NCBI GenBank assembly: GCA_934572335.1
Contig: CAKTKU010000033.1
Location: 1-10,728 of the forward strand
DNA: 10,728 bases
Source: an uncultured Oscillospiraceae bacterium
GTDB lineage: Bacteria > Bacillota > Clostridia > Oscillospirales > Oscillospiraceae
Direction: 5' to 3'
The position numbers and the translations under genes are program-made. A model generated the notes under the pieces. That model had not been told where the DNA came from. It worked only from the letters and a program-made list of their open reading frames with translations, and ran no database searches. The number at the start of each line of letters is the position of its first letter. Position 1 is the first letter of the stretch. Positions 1 to 6,704 of this stretch are shown piece after piece.

Positions 1-1446
1 AACCGCGCACGCATCGTCTGCGAGATCATCGAGGAGATACGCTGCAATGTCGGCGAGGGCTTCCCGATAATCCTGCGTGTCTCCATGGATCACAAGATGC
101 CGAACCAGCGCACCCCGGAGGAGAGTCAGGAGCTTATAAAGGTCATCGATAAGACCAGCGTCACAGCCTACGACGTCGACCTCGGCTGCTACGGCTCCGG
201 TGCATGGGGCGTCACTCCCGACTACTACGGCGACGGCGCGTTCCTCCCGGCGGTACATACCATCCGCGCCGTGACGGATAAGCCCGTCATGTGCGCCGGT
301 GCCCTCACCGCGGATATCGCCAAGAAAGCCGTTGAGGACGGGGATATTCAGTTTGCGATGGTCGGCCGCGCACTTATCGCCGATCCGCAGTTCATAAACA
401 AGATCCGCGACGGAAAGCAGGAGGACATCCGCCCCTGCCTGCGCTGCAACAACTACTGCATCTGTCACTTCTTCCAGCTGCTGCCGCTCAGCTGCGCGGT
501 GAACCCGCAGGCCGCGGCGGAGGATATGCTGGCCATCCCCAAGACGAGCAAGCCCCAGCGCGTCGTCGTTATCGGCGGCGGCCCCGGCGGCATGGAGGCC
601 GCGATACTTGCCGCCCAGGCCGGTCATAAGGTCGAGCTTTATGACATGGCGGATAAGCTCGGCGGGCAGATCAACATCGCCTCCACTCCTCCGTTCAAGG
701 CACAGATGGCAAAGCTTCTTGCCTATCTCAAGCGCGAGGTCGAAAAGGCCGGCGTCGAGGTGCATCTGAACACCGAGGTCACGCCCGATTCCGAGTGCCT
801 CAAGGGCGCAGATCAGATCGTCATCGCTTTGGGTGCCGCGCCCATCTTCCCGAAGATCCCCGGCATAGACCGTAACAATGTCATTGAGGTAACCGAAGCA
901 CACACCTTCCGTAAGGATGACGTCAAGGGCGACAACATAGTCGTGCTCGGCGGCGGCTTCTCCGGCTGCGAGTTTGCGCTTGAGCTTGCGCAGGAGGGTA
1001 AGCACTCCTCCGTCGTTGAAATGACCGGCAAGCTCGCCGCAAAGAGTAATCAGGAAAACGGCACCGCGCTGCGCATGCTGCTCAACCAGTACGGCGTGAA
1101 GCAGTACCTCAACAGCAAAGTGGTCGAGTTCACCGAGGCGGGCGTTGTTATCGAGCGCGAGGGCGGACGTCGTGAGACGCTGCCTGCCGACACGGCGATA
1201 GTGGCTCTCGGCACACGCGGACGCAAGAGTGCCGCGGATGCGATAAAGGAGAAGTACCCCAAGGCGTGGATCGTCGGCGACTGCACGGGCGAGGTCGGTC
1301 TTGTCGGCGACGCGATGCACGACGCCTATGAAGCCGTGTGGCAGTTCGAGGGCGATATAAAGAAGAAACAGGCATGGCTCAAAAAGCGCGAGAAGGACGC
1401 AAAGTTCCGCACAATGCTCTCCTCGCACATCATGCCTCACAAATAA
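1..1446 (+). CDS. NADH:flavin oxidoreductase, Old Yellow Enzyme family with [4Fe-4S] and FAD domains (5' end outside window)
   Basis: Ene-reductase of the 2,4-dienoyl-CoA reductase/BaiCD/enoate reductase group, expected to pass electrons from NAD(P)H via FAD and a [4Fe-4S] cluster to FMN and reduce an activated C=C bond in the cytoplasm. The frame is open from base 1; the ATG at 85 is internal, because FPIILRVS just before it is normal TIM-barrel sequence, so roughly the first 200 residues lie outside the window. The 481 visible residues hold the end of the FMN barrel (VGRALIADP), then a cluster motif with Cys codons at 436, 445, 457 and 493 (C-x2-C-x3-C-x11-C, as in E. coli FadH). A first dinucleotide fold follows (GGGPGG, codons near 574) and a second (GGGFSG, near 949), then a C-terminal GDCTGEVG segment. 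The last ten residues or so extend beyond the usual end. It is followed 20 nt later by the SDR gene, probably in the same transcript. The family is certain; the substrate is unknown. Confidence 0.93.
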   Translation, partial: NRARIVCEIIEEIRCNVGEGFPIILRVSMDHKMPNQRTPEESQELIKVIDKTSVTAYDVDLGCYGSGAWGVTPDYYGDGAFLPAVHTIRAVTDKPVMCAGALTADIAKKAVEDGDIQFAMVGRALIADPQFINKIRDGKQEDIRPCLRCNNYCICHFFQLLPLSCAVNPQAAAEDMLAIPKTSKPQRVVVIGGGPGGMEAAILAAQAGHKVELYDMADKLGGQINIASTPPFKAQMAKLLAYLKREVEKAGVEVHLNTEVTPDSECLKGADQIVIALGAAPIFPKIPGIDRNNVIEVTEAHTFRKDDVKGDNIVVLGGGFSGCEFALELAQEGKHSSVVEMTGKLAAKSNQENGTALRMLLNQYGVKQYLNSKVVEFTEAGVVIEREGGRRETLPADTAIVALGTRGRKSAADAIKEKYPKAWIVGDCTGEVGLVGDAMHDAYEAVWQFEGDIKKKQAWLKKREKDAKFRTMLSSHIMPHK

Positions 1447-1466
1447 AAGACGAAAGGAAATCAAAC

Positions 1467-2420
1467 ATGAACAGCATATTTCAAGACAAGATAGCCGTTG
1501 TGACCGGCGGCGCAAACGGCATTGGCCTCGGCCTTGCGAAAGAGCTCTGCAATCGCGGCGCGTCCGTTGTTGTGGCGGATATTCTTCCGGACGATATGAA
1601 TAAGGCAGTCGAAATGCTGCGCGCAAACGGCGGCAAGGCGATCGGCTATGAGATCGATGTCTCCGACGAGAAGCAGTGGCCGGGTCTGCTCGAAGCCACG
1701 CTCAAAGAGTACGGCCGTGTTGACTACCTGTTCAACAATGCCGGCATCATGTACACCAAGCCCTACGAATGCTTCGTGACCGCTGACTGGGAGATGTACT
1801 TCCGTGTCAACGTGATGGGGCCTGTGTACGGCTGCAACACCTTCTGGCCTGCAATGCAGAAGCAGGGCGGCGGTCACATCAGCACGGTTATTTCTCAGGC
1901 AGCGCTCGGGCCTCTCGACGGTGCTCTTATCGGCGCTCCCTACGCTCCGCTCAAGTCCGCATGCCTGACCTTCGTTGAGCAGTTTGCTGTTATGATGCGT
2001 GACCGCAAGACCAACGTCACCTGCTCCGCGATCATGCCCAGCATAGTGAATACGGAGATCTCCGACCGCATGGCAAATCCGCTTGCCCGTCCCGCAGAGT
2101 TCAGGGACAATCCGAATATCGACAATACGCCCGCTCCCGTAAAGGCAGCCGCGGCCGCACTGGTCAAGCGCCTTGCCGATCCGCAGACAGATGAGGATAA
2201 GGCACTGTCCTTCGCAATGGGTGTTGTCTCTGTTGATCAGGCAGTCGCCACCATTATGGAAGGGCTTGAAAAGGGCTTCTTCTATATCTACACTCATCCG
2301 GGCCGCAGCGCCGCCATCATCCGTCAGGAGATGGATCTGCGTCTTGCAGGCTACAAGCAGCCCCTCGCACAGTCCAACGCGACTATGGAATACACCAAGC
2401 TTTCCAAGAGCCCTATCTGA
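1467..2420 (+). CDS. Short-chain dehydrogenase/reductase (SDR), probably NAD(H)-dependent
   Basis: Predicted cytoplasmic SDR of 317 residues that interconverts an alcohol and a ketone. Start chosen at ATG 1467: AAAGGA lies 8 nt upstream, and the Rossmann strand begins directly after (DKIAVVTGG). Visible motifs are TGGANGIG (residues 13-20), Asp38 at the end of strand beta-2 (usually a mark of NAD(H) rather than NADP(H)), NNAG (90-93), Asn115, and a catalytic Ser143/Tyr159/Lys163 set (YAPLK). Ser and Tyr are 16 residues apart instead of the common 13, so the active-site loop appears 3 residues longer. At 317 residues it is longer than the roughly 250 of classical SDRs, with an insertion around residues 200-250 and an extended C-terminus. 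It sits just after an ene-reductase and before a terminator, which suggests consecutive C=C and C=O steps on one substrate. BaiA-like hydroxysteroid or dihydrodaidzein reductase-like roles are possible by analogy only. Confidence 0.92.
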   Translation: MNSIFQDKIAVVTGGANGIGLGLAKELCNRGASVVVADILPDDMNKAVEMLRANGGKAIGYEIDVSDEKQWPGLLEATLKEYGRVDYLFNNAGIMYTKPYECFVTADWEMYFRVNVMGPVYGCNTFWPAMQKQGGGHISTVISQAALGPLDGALIGAPYAPLKSACLTFVEQFAVMMRDRKTNVTCSAIMPSIVNTEISDRMANPLARPAEFRDNPNIDNTPAPVKAAAAALVKRLADPQTDEDKALSFAMGVVSVDQAVATIMEGLEKGFFYIYTHPGRSAAIIRQEMDLRLAGYKQPLAQSNATMEYTKLSKSPI

Positions 2421-2433
2421 AATAATTTGTTTT

Positions 2434-2472
2434 ACAGCCACGCTGACGATGCCGTCAGCGTGGCTGTTTTTT
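2434..2472 (+). terminator. Intrinsic terminator after the SDR gene
   Basis: A perfect 14-bp stem (2435-2448 with 2453-2466, extendable by the A-T pair 2434/2467) closes a 4-nt ATGC loop and runs straight into a T-tract at 2467-2472. It begins 14 nt after the SDR stop codon. The minus strand lacks a clean T-tract, so it should act mainly on the plus-strand operon, though it may also slow transcription from the convergent VOC gene. The stem is nearly the same as the hairpin at 6705-6736. Confidence 0.93.
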
Positions 2473-2496
2473 ATCTTTTACCTTATTTTTGCTGCC

Positions 2497-2895
2497 TCAG
2501 TCTATCCCGAGATTTGCAGGGTGGAATTTTGCCGGAACGACCGCGATCTCGTACCCATCCGGGTCTTCTATGTAATATATGTCCTTTTGCAGTTCCTCTA
2601 TGCTCACAAGTCCCATCTCCTTGTGGCGCTTATAGCTGCCCTCGAAATCGTCCGTCACGAACGCGATATGCACATTGTTTTCCCCCTGCTCATACGGCGT
2701 TTTTCTCTCACCGTACCAAGCAAGCGTTATCATCGCGCCGTTGTGCCGGTCGCTCATGAAGCACAGCACCATGTCCAGCGCGCTCTTCGGGTGCATACGA
2801 AACACTTCTTTCATTCCAAATACCTCAGAATAGAACTTCACGCTGCGCTCCAGATCTAAAACGTTTATCCCAATGTGTCCTATTGCATAGCTCAT
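2497..2895 (-). CDS. VOC-superfamily (glyoxalase I-like) protein with an incomplete metal site
   Basis: Small protein of 132 residues with the vicinal oxygen chelate fold: an N-terminal GHIGINVLDLERSVKFY module and a C-terminal NNVHIAFVTDD...DPDGYEIAVV module. The start at 2895 (ATG) has AAGGAG at 2911-2906, ten nt upstream; the longer open frame would run into the upstream regulator gene and adds no family sequence. Compared from memory with E. coli glyoxalase I (ligands His5, Glu56, His74, Glu122), His7 and His76 are kept, but the first Glu position is Thr57 and the second is Ala118, with a Glu two residues earlier (Glu116). It is therefore unlikely to be an ordinary lactoylglutathione lyase. 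It may be a racemase/epimerase, an isomerase or a ligand-binding VOC protein. Its start is 7 nt past the stop of the Xre regulator, so the two are co-transcribed and probably induced together with the neighbouring ene-reductase operon. Confidence 0.88.
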   Translation of the reverse strand: MSYAIGHIGINVLDLERSVKFYSEVFGMKEVFRMHPKSALDMVLCFMSDRHNGAMITLAWYGERKTPYEQGENNVHIAFVTDDFEGSYKRHKEMGLVSIEELQKDIYYIEDPDGYEIAVVPAKFHPANLGID

Positions 2896-2902
2896 GCTGC
2901 CC

Positions 2903-3238
2903 CTACTCCTTTTGATCCAGCTTGAAATACTGTCTGATAAACGAGTCCACCAGCGCAAGCTGTGAATCGTTAAGCTTGTCTATTTCGTCCAGCACCCGGC
3001 TCTTTATTGATGAATCCGCCGAAACAAGGAATATATCTCCCTCGCCCGTTCTCAGCCAATCCCCGTTGACCTTGAATGTGTTCTCTATCAGCAGCTGCAG
3101 CCGCGAATTGAGCGGCATCTTTCCCTGAATTATCTTGGAGAAATACCCGGGGTCAAGATACAGCGCCTGCGCAAACTGTCTCTGCGACAGCCCCAGCTCT
3201 TTCAGGAGAATTTTCAGATTTTCATTTATTGTCGACAT
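2903..3238 (-). CDS. Xre-family helix-turn-helix transcriptional regulator
   Basis: DNA-binding regulator of 111 residues. Residues 6-60 form a Cro/CI-type helix-turn-helix: LKILLKELGLSQRQFAQAL is the helix 1-2 region, and DPGYFSKIIQGK is the recognition helix and turn. The WLRTGEG motif that follows is common in this class after the HTH. The remaining 45 or so residues are probably a helical dimerisation or effector segment, with no known ligand-binding domain visible. The ATG at 3238 is preceded 5 nt upstream by AGGAG (3248-3244). It is the first gene of a minus-strand operon with the VOC gene and is divergent from the ene-reductase/Fe-ADH operon. The shared intergenic region carries three copies of a 13-bp dyad over both promoters, the layout expected of an autoregulated repressor controlling both directions. 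Confidence 0.93.
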   Translation of the reverse strand: MSTINENLKILLKELGLSQRQFAQALYLDPGYFSKIIQGKMPLNSRLQLLIENTFKVNGDWLRTGEGDIFLVSADSSIKSRVLDEIDKLNDSQLALVDSFIRQYFKLDQKE

Positions 3239-3265
3239 ACGCGCTCCTATTCTTTTCTGTATATA

Positions 3266-3294
3266 TTTATAACACGCATCGTTGCCTATGTCAA
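3266..3294 (-). promoter_or_regulatory. Promoter of the xre-VOC operon
   Basis: On the minus strand TTGACA (3294-3289) is followed after exactly 17 nt by TATAAA (3271-3266), with TG one base before the -10 (extended -10). This is a near-consensus sigma-A promoter 28 nt upstream of the regulator's ATG. The -35 hexamer lies inside operator copy 1 (3282-3294), consistent with autorepression. Confidence 0.85.
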
Positions 3295-3355
3295 CTAATT
3301 ATCAGGAAAGTGTTGACATAGGCAATATTATGTGTTAGAGTGTTGCCATAAGCAA
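3282..3355. promoter_or_regulatory. Three-copy operator array, probable binding sites of the Xre regulator
   Basis: Three 13-bp imperfect dyads of form TTGnC-n3-GnCAA: TTGCCTATGTCAA (3282-3294), TTGACATAGGCAA (3313-3325) and TTGCCATAAGCAA (3343-3355; one base off the pattern, with TTGC/GCAA arms). Copies 1 and 2 are exact reverse complements of each other; with one more flanking base they form a perfect 14-bp inverted repeat (3282-3295 with 3312-3325). Centres lie at 3288, 3319 and 3349, so spacings are 31 and 30 bp, close to three helical turns, which would put bound dimers on one DNA face. Copy 1 covers the minus-strand -35, copy 2 the plus-strand -35, and copy 3 the plus-strand start. Assignment to the adjacent Xre protein is inference from position. 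Confidence 0.82.
3313..3341 (+). promoter_or_regulatory. Promoter of the ene-reductase/Fe-ADH operon
   Basis: TTGACA (3313-3318), a 17-nt spacer and TAGAGT (3336-3341, 4 of 6 to consensus) preceded by TGT (extended -10). Predicted transcription start is near 3348, giving a leader of about 65 nt before the GTG at 3413. The -35 lies in operator copy 2 (3313-3325), and copy 3 (3343-3355) covers the predicted start site. TATTAT at 3326-3331 is a better -10 match but has no -35 at a suitable distance. Confidence 0.75.
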
Positions 3356-3372
3356 TAAAGCAAATTGCTTTA
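3356..3372. repeat. Short perfect palindrome in the leader of the ene-reductase operon
   Basis: TAAAGCAA-A-TTGCTTTA: perfect 8-bp arms around a single base, directly after operator copy 3 and within the predicted 5' leader. With a 1-nt centre it is more likely a protein-binding dyad than an RNA hairpin. Its cores differ from the operator pattern, so it may be a site for another factor or have no role. Confidence 0.5.
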
Positions 3373-3412
3373 AGCATTAAATTCAGATATACAGGAAAGG
3401 AAATGTAAAAAA

Positions 3413-5377
3413 GTGAAGTACGAAAAGCTATTCTCACCTATTCAGATCAACGGCGTTGAGCTGAAAAACCGCATTGTGATGTCCCCGATGCACGACGGTC
3501 TCGGTCTGACCGGCGGCGACGTGAACCAGCAGGTCATCGAGTACTTTGCCGCCAGAGCAAAGGGCGGCGTTGGACTCATCATCAACGGGTTTACGGTCGT
3601 CTGTCCGGACGAGCTGTGCGGCACTGCGGGCGCGGGGCAGTCACACCTGACAACGCTCGACAACCGCAATTCGTTCCAGCTTCTCGCAGAGAGAGTGCAC
3701 GAATATGACTGCAAGCTGTTTATCCAGCTGCACCATCCCGGACGCTCGGTATACGCGCCGCAGTTCCTCAACGGCGGACGTCAGCCCGTGTCCAGCACCG
3801 CCATGCCCGCCTCCCTCAAGGGCGACTCCCACGCCGCGCCCGCGCGCGAGCTGACCGTGCCGGAGATAAAGCAGATCGTCAAGTGCTACGCCATCGCAGC
3901 GCAGGGCGCTTACACCGCCGGGTGCGACGGCGTTGAGGTACATTGTGCCCACGGCTATCTCTTCTCTCAGTTTATCAACCCATTCAAAAACGAGCGCAAG
4001 GACGAGTACGGCGGGAGCCTTGAAAACTGCTGCCGCATCGCCACAGAAACACTCGACGCGATACGCAAGGTCGTCCCTAAGAGCTTCCCCGTCTCCGTGC
4101 GCATCAATGGCGCAGAGGGTGACTTCCGCCCCAACGGCAAGGAGTGGGACATGAATTATATGCGCGGCGTGGCAAAGCTCCTCGTCGAGCACGGCGCAGA
4201 CATGGTCAACGTCTCCATGGGCGGCATGGACTGCATGCCCAACCCCGATATGCGTGCCCGTTACCGCGATGACATCATAAAGAACATAAAGGACGTGGTC
4301 GATGTTCCCGTCGCCGCTGTCAACTGCCTCAAGACGCCCGAGGAAGCCGAGGGTATGCTCGCCGACGGCATTGCCGATATGGCGATACTCGGCCGCCAGC
4401 TCATCTGCGACCCTGATTGGGCAAACAAAGCCCGCACCGGGCATGAGGATGACATCCGCCCCTGCCTCTCCTGCAACAACTGCATCCACCATTCCTCCCT
4501 CATGCAGCCCATCCGCTGTGCCATCAACCCCCTCGCCGGACGCGAGGCGGAGGACAACACCCTCGTCCCCGGCACAGGCAATGCAGTCGTTATCGGCGCG
4601 GGTCCCGCTGGCATCGAGGCAGCGTTCACGCTCGCTGCAAAGGGCTATGACGTGACGATGTACGAGAAGTCCGACAGGATCGGCGGCAGCATAAATCTTG
4701 CGGACAAAGCCCCCGGCAAGTTCCGCATGGATATACTCCTCGATTACTGGAAGCGCCAGCTTGAAAAGAACGACAGGATTACTGTGAAGCTCAACACCGA
4801 AATTACCGACGCGAAAATCGCCGAGATCAAGCGCGAGCTCGCCCCCAAGGTCGTGTGTCTCAATGTCGGCGGCAAGCCCGTCATGCCGCCTATGCCGGGG
4901 CTTGAGAACGCTGTCACCGCACACGACGTACTCTCCGGCAAGGTCAGCGTGGAGGGCAAGCGCGTCGTCATCATCGGCGGCGGCATGACGGCGCTGGAGA
5001 CCGCGGAGTTCATGGCGGAGCGCAAGAACACAATCGTGCTGTGCGAGATGATGCCGCAGTTCGCCGCGGACACGTTTATTTACCGCGTCGTCAAGACCCA
5101 GCTCGGTCTCGCGCGGCAGGGCGTGTGCATGAAGCCGCACACCATGGTGCTGGGCGCGAACGAAGAAGGCGTGCTGTACCGCGACCTTGTGACCGGGCTT
5201 GAGGGTGTTCTCCCGGCTGAGGTCATAGTGCTGTCTCTGGGCGTGCGCCCCGACAGAACACTGCGCGCGAAGCTCGACGAGGCGTTCGACAACGTCGTGG
5301 TCCTCGGCGACAGCAACAAGACCGGCACGCTCCAGAACGCCACCGGCGCGACCTTCCACCGTCTCAAGAGAATATGA
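3413..5377 (+). CDS. NADH:flavin oxidoreductase, Old Yellow Enzyme family with [4Fe-4S] and FAD/NAD domains
   Basis: Complete 654-residue ene-reductase. GTG 3413 is chosen because it opens the family N-terminus (KYEKLFSPIQINGVELKNRI); AGGAAAGG lies at 3393-3400, and no ATG is in frame downstream of the stop at 3371. Residues 1-340 are the FMN-binding TIM barrel: IQLHHPGR (104-111), active-site pair His177/His180 with Tyr182 (VEVHCAHGYL), NERKDEYGGS (193-202) and LGRQLICDP (326-334). Cysteines 351, 354, 357 and 369 form C-x2-C-x2-C-x11-C, a tighter spacing than in the upstream paralogue and nearer trimethylamine dehydrogenase. The FAD fold starts at GAGPAG (395-400); the second fold, GGGMTA (522-527), has Ala for the third Gly. 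The His/His pair suits an enone or enoate substrate. The length resembles BaiCD/BaiH and daidzein reductase, but the substrate is unknown. It is followed after 28 nt by the Fe-ADH gene and probably controlled by the divergent Xre regulator. Confidence 0.95.
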   Translation: MKYEKLFSPIQINGVELKNRIVMSPMHDGLGLTGGDVNQQVIEYFAARAKGGVGLIINGFTVVCPDELCGTAGAGQSHLTTLDNRNSFQLLAERVHEYDCKLFIQLHHPGRSVYAPQFLNGGRQPVSSTAMPASLKGDSHAAPARELTVPEIKQIVKCYAIAAQGAYTAGCDGVEVHCAHGYLFSQFINPFKNERKDEYGGSLENCCRIATETLDAIRKVVPKSFPVSVRINGAEGDFRPNGKEWDMNYMRGVAKLLVEHGADMVNVSMGGMDCMPNPDMRARYRDDIIKNIKDVVDVPVAAVNCLKTPEEAEGMLADGIADMAILGRQLICDPDWANKARTGHEDDIRPCLSCNNCIHHSSLMQPIRCAINPLAGREAEDNTLVPGTGNAVVIGAGPAGIEAAFTLAAKGYDVTMYEKSDRIGGSINLADKAPGKFRMDILLDYWKRQLEKNDRITVKLNTEITDAKIAEIKRELAPKVVCLNVGGKPVMPPMPGLENAVTAHDVLSGKVSVEGKRVVIIGGGMTALETAEFMAERKNTIVLCEMMPQFAADTFIYRVVKTQLGLARQGVCMKPHTMVLGANEEGVLYRDLVTGLEGVLPAEVIVLSLGVRPDRTLRAKLDEAFDNVVVLGDSNKTGTLQNATGATFHRLKRI

Positions 5378-5405
5378 TCCGGAAACCGCGAAAGGAGAAA
5401 ATATA

Positions 5406-6611
5406 ATGGAAAGCTTCTACACTCAAGTTCCCCTTACTTTCTTTGAAGAGGACGCATGGAAAAAAGCCGCTGGGCTGTGCAAGCTTCAGGGTGTGACAAA
5501 GGCAATGCTCGTGTTCGGCAAGGTGACGCGCAAGACCGGGCTTGCTGACAAGGTCATTGCAAGCTTTGAGTCGATGGCGATTGACGTGTACGAATGGACG
5601 AAGGTCAAGCCCGACCCCAGCTATCACGACATAAACGAGGGCGGCAAGCTCGCCCGTCAGCTCGGCGTGAACGCGGTCATCGGCATAGGCGGCGGCTCGG
5701 CAATGGACACGGCAAAGGGTATTTACGCCATGCTTGGCAACCCCGACACCGACAACATCATGGATCACTGCTTTGGCGGGCGCGGCAAGGCGAAGCCCAT
5801 CAAGCGCCCTATGGCAATGCTCGTGATGATACCGACGACCTCCGGCACAGGCTCTGAGGTCTCCACAGGCGCAGTCATCACCGACGACGAGATAAACTAC
5901 AAGGCGACCCTCGGCGGGCTGCAGATTCTCCCCAACGTCGCGCTGCTCGACCCGAAGCTTGATGTGACCATGCCGTTCAGTCTCACGGCGCACACCGCGT
6001 TCGACGCGCTCACTCACGCGATAGAGAGCTATCTTGTCGGCGGTCTTGCTCACAAGGTGAAGCCCCTGATGAATTTCAATCCCCTAACCGACACCATGGG
6101 GCTGGAGGCCGCCCGCCTCATCTATGCAAACCTCCCCACCGTTCTGGCGCATCCGGATGACATTGACGCGAGAGCGCAGGTCAAGTACGGCGCGATGCTC
6201 GCCGGTATCGGTATGTGTCCCGGTGGTCTGACGCTTGGTCACGGCATCGGGCAGCTCTTCGGCGCACAGTGGCACATTCCGCACGGGATGGGCTGCGCGC
6301 TGGGTCTCGTCCCTGCGATACGTCAGGGCGTCAAGGTTGAGCACAACACCCGTGAGCGTTATGCACGTCTCGCGTACAACCTCGGGCTGAACGTTGCGGA
6401 CAACGCGACAAAGGAGGAAATCGCGGAGGAGATAGCTCAGGCGATTGAAAAGCTTATGGCGATCGCCAAGATTCCCACTGTCCGCGAGCTCGGACACACC
6501 GCGGATGAAATTCCCGCCTTGGTCGAGGCCGGCATGAAAGACCCGCTCAACTTCGTCAGCGTCACCGCCGACGAGCTCCGCGCGCATCTGGAGTACCTCT
6601 TCAACAAATAA
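5406..6611 (+). CDS. Iron-containing alcohol dehydrogenase (group III)
   Basis: Cytoplasmic NAD(P)-dependent alcohol dehydrogenase/aldehyde or ketone reductase of 401 residues, close to the usual 380-400. ATG 5406 follows AAAGGAGA (5391-5398) at 7 nt. The N-terminal Rossmann-like half has GIGGGSAMDTAK (93-104) and PTTSGTGSEV (143-152). The C-terminal helical half carries the metal ligands Asp200, His204, His279 and His293, spaced as in E. coli FucO (Asp196, His200, His263, His277). The additional active-site His of FucO (His267) is Gln283 here, so proton relay or substrate pocket may differ from the lactaldehyde/propanediol enzymes. It is the second gene of the ene-reductase operon and lies before a hairpin. 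A likely job is reduction or oxidation of a carbonyl or hydroxyl on the same substrate, or recycling of NADH; these cannot be told apart here. Confidence 0.95.
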   Translation: MESFYTQVPLTFFEEDAWKKAAGLCKLQGVTKAMLVFGKVTRKTGLADKVIASFESMAIDVYEWTKVKPDPSYHDINEGGKLARQLGVNAVIGIGGGSAMDTAKGIYAMLGNPDTDNIMDHCFGGRGKAKPIKRPMAMLVMIPTTSGTGSEVSTGAVITDDEINYKATLGGLQILPNVALLDPKLDVTMPFSLTAHTAFDALTHAIESYLVGGLAHKVKPLMNFNPLTDTMGLEAARLIYANLPTVLAHPDDIDARAQVKYGAMLAGIGMCPGGLTLGHGIGQLFGAQWHIPHGMGCALGLVPAIRQGVKVEHNTRERYARLAYNLGLNVADNATKEEIAEEIAQAIEKLMAIAKIPTVRELGHTADEIPALVEAGMKDPLNFVSVTADELRAHLEYLFNK

Positions 6612-6704
6612 ACAGGCAGCGAAAAGGGGCGGGTCTTGCTCCCCCTCAAGTTCCCCTGCCATTCCGTTACCAGGCTTCAGCGAATAGTTCTTTGACAGTC
6701 TGGA

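Noticed and set aside
85..1446. ATG 85 as the true start of the first ene-reductase
   Set aside because: In-frame upstream codons encode conserved barrel sequence and no ribosome binding site precedes the ATG, so the gene begins outside the window.
1461..2441. A 326-codon minus-strand open frame opposite the SDR
   Set aside because: Antisense shadow of a well-supported SDR; no family motif and no ribosome binding site.
2173..2859. A 228-codon plus-strand open frame spanning the SDR end, terminator and VOC gene
   Set aside because: It would read through the strong terminator and opposite the VOC gene; low-complexity product without motifs.
3641..5359. A 572-codon open frame on the minus strand opposite the second ene-reductase
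   Set aside because: It mirrors a GC-rich gene whose codon positions keep the opposite frame free of stops; the product is rich in His, Val and Ala with no recognisable motif, while the plus strand has complete family motifs.
5364..6053. A 229-codon minus-strand open frame opposite the Fe-ADH
   Set aside because: Antisense shadow; the Fe-ADH on the plus strand has all ligands and motifs.
1..6611. Direct assignment of bai (bile acid 7-dehydroxylation) or equol gene names
   Set aside because: Only shared enzyme classes support this; key partner genes are not in the window and family-level motifs do not fix the substrate.
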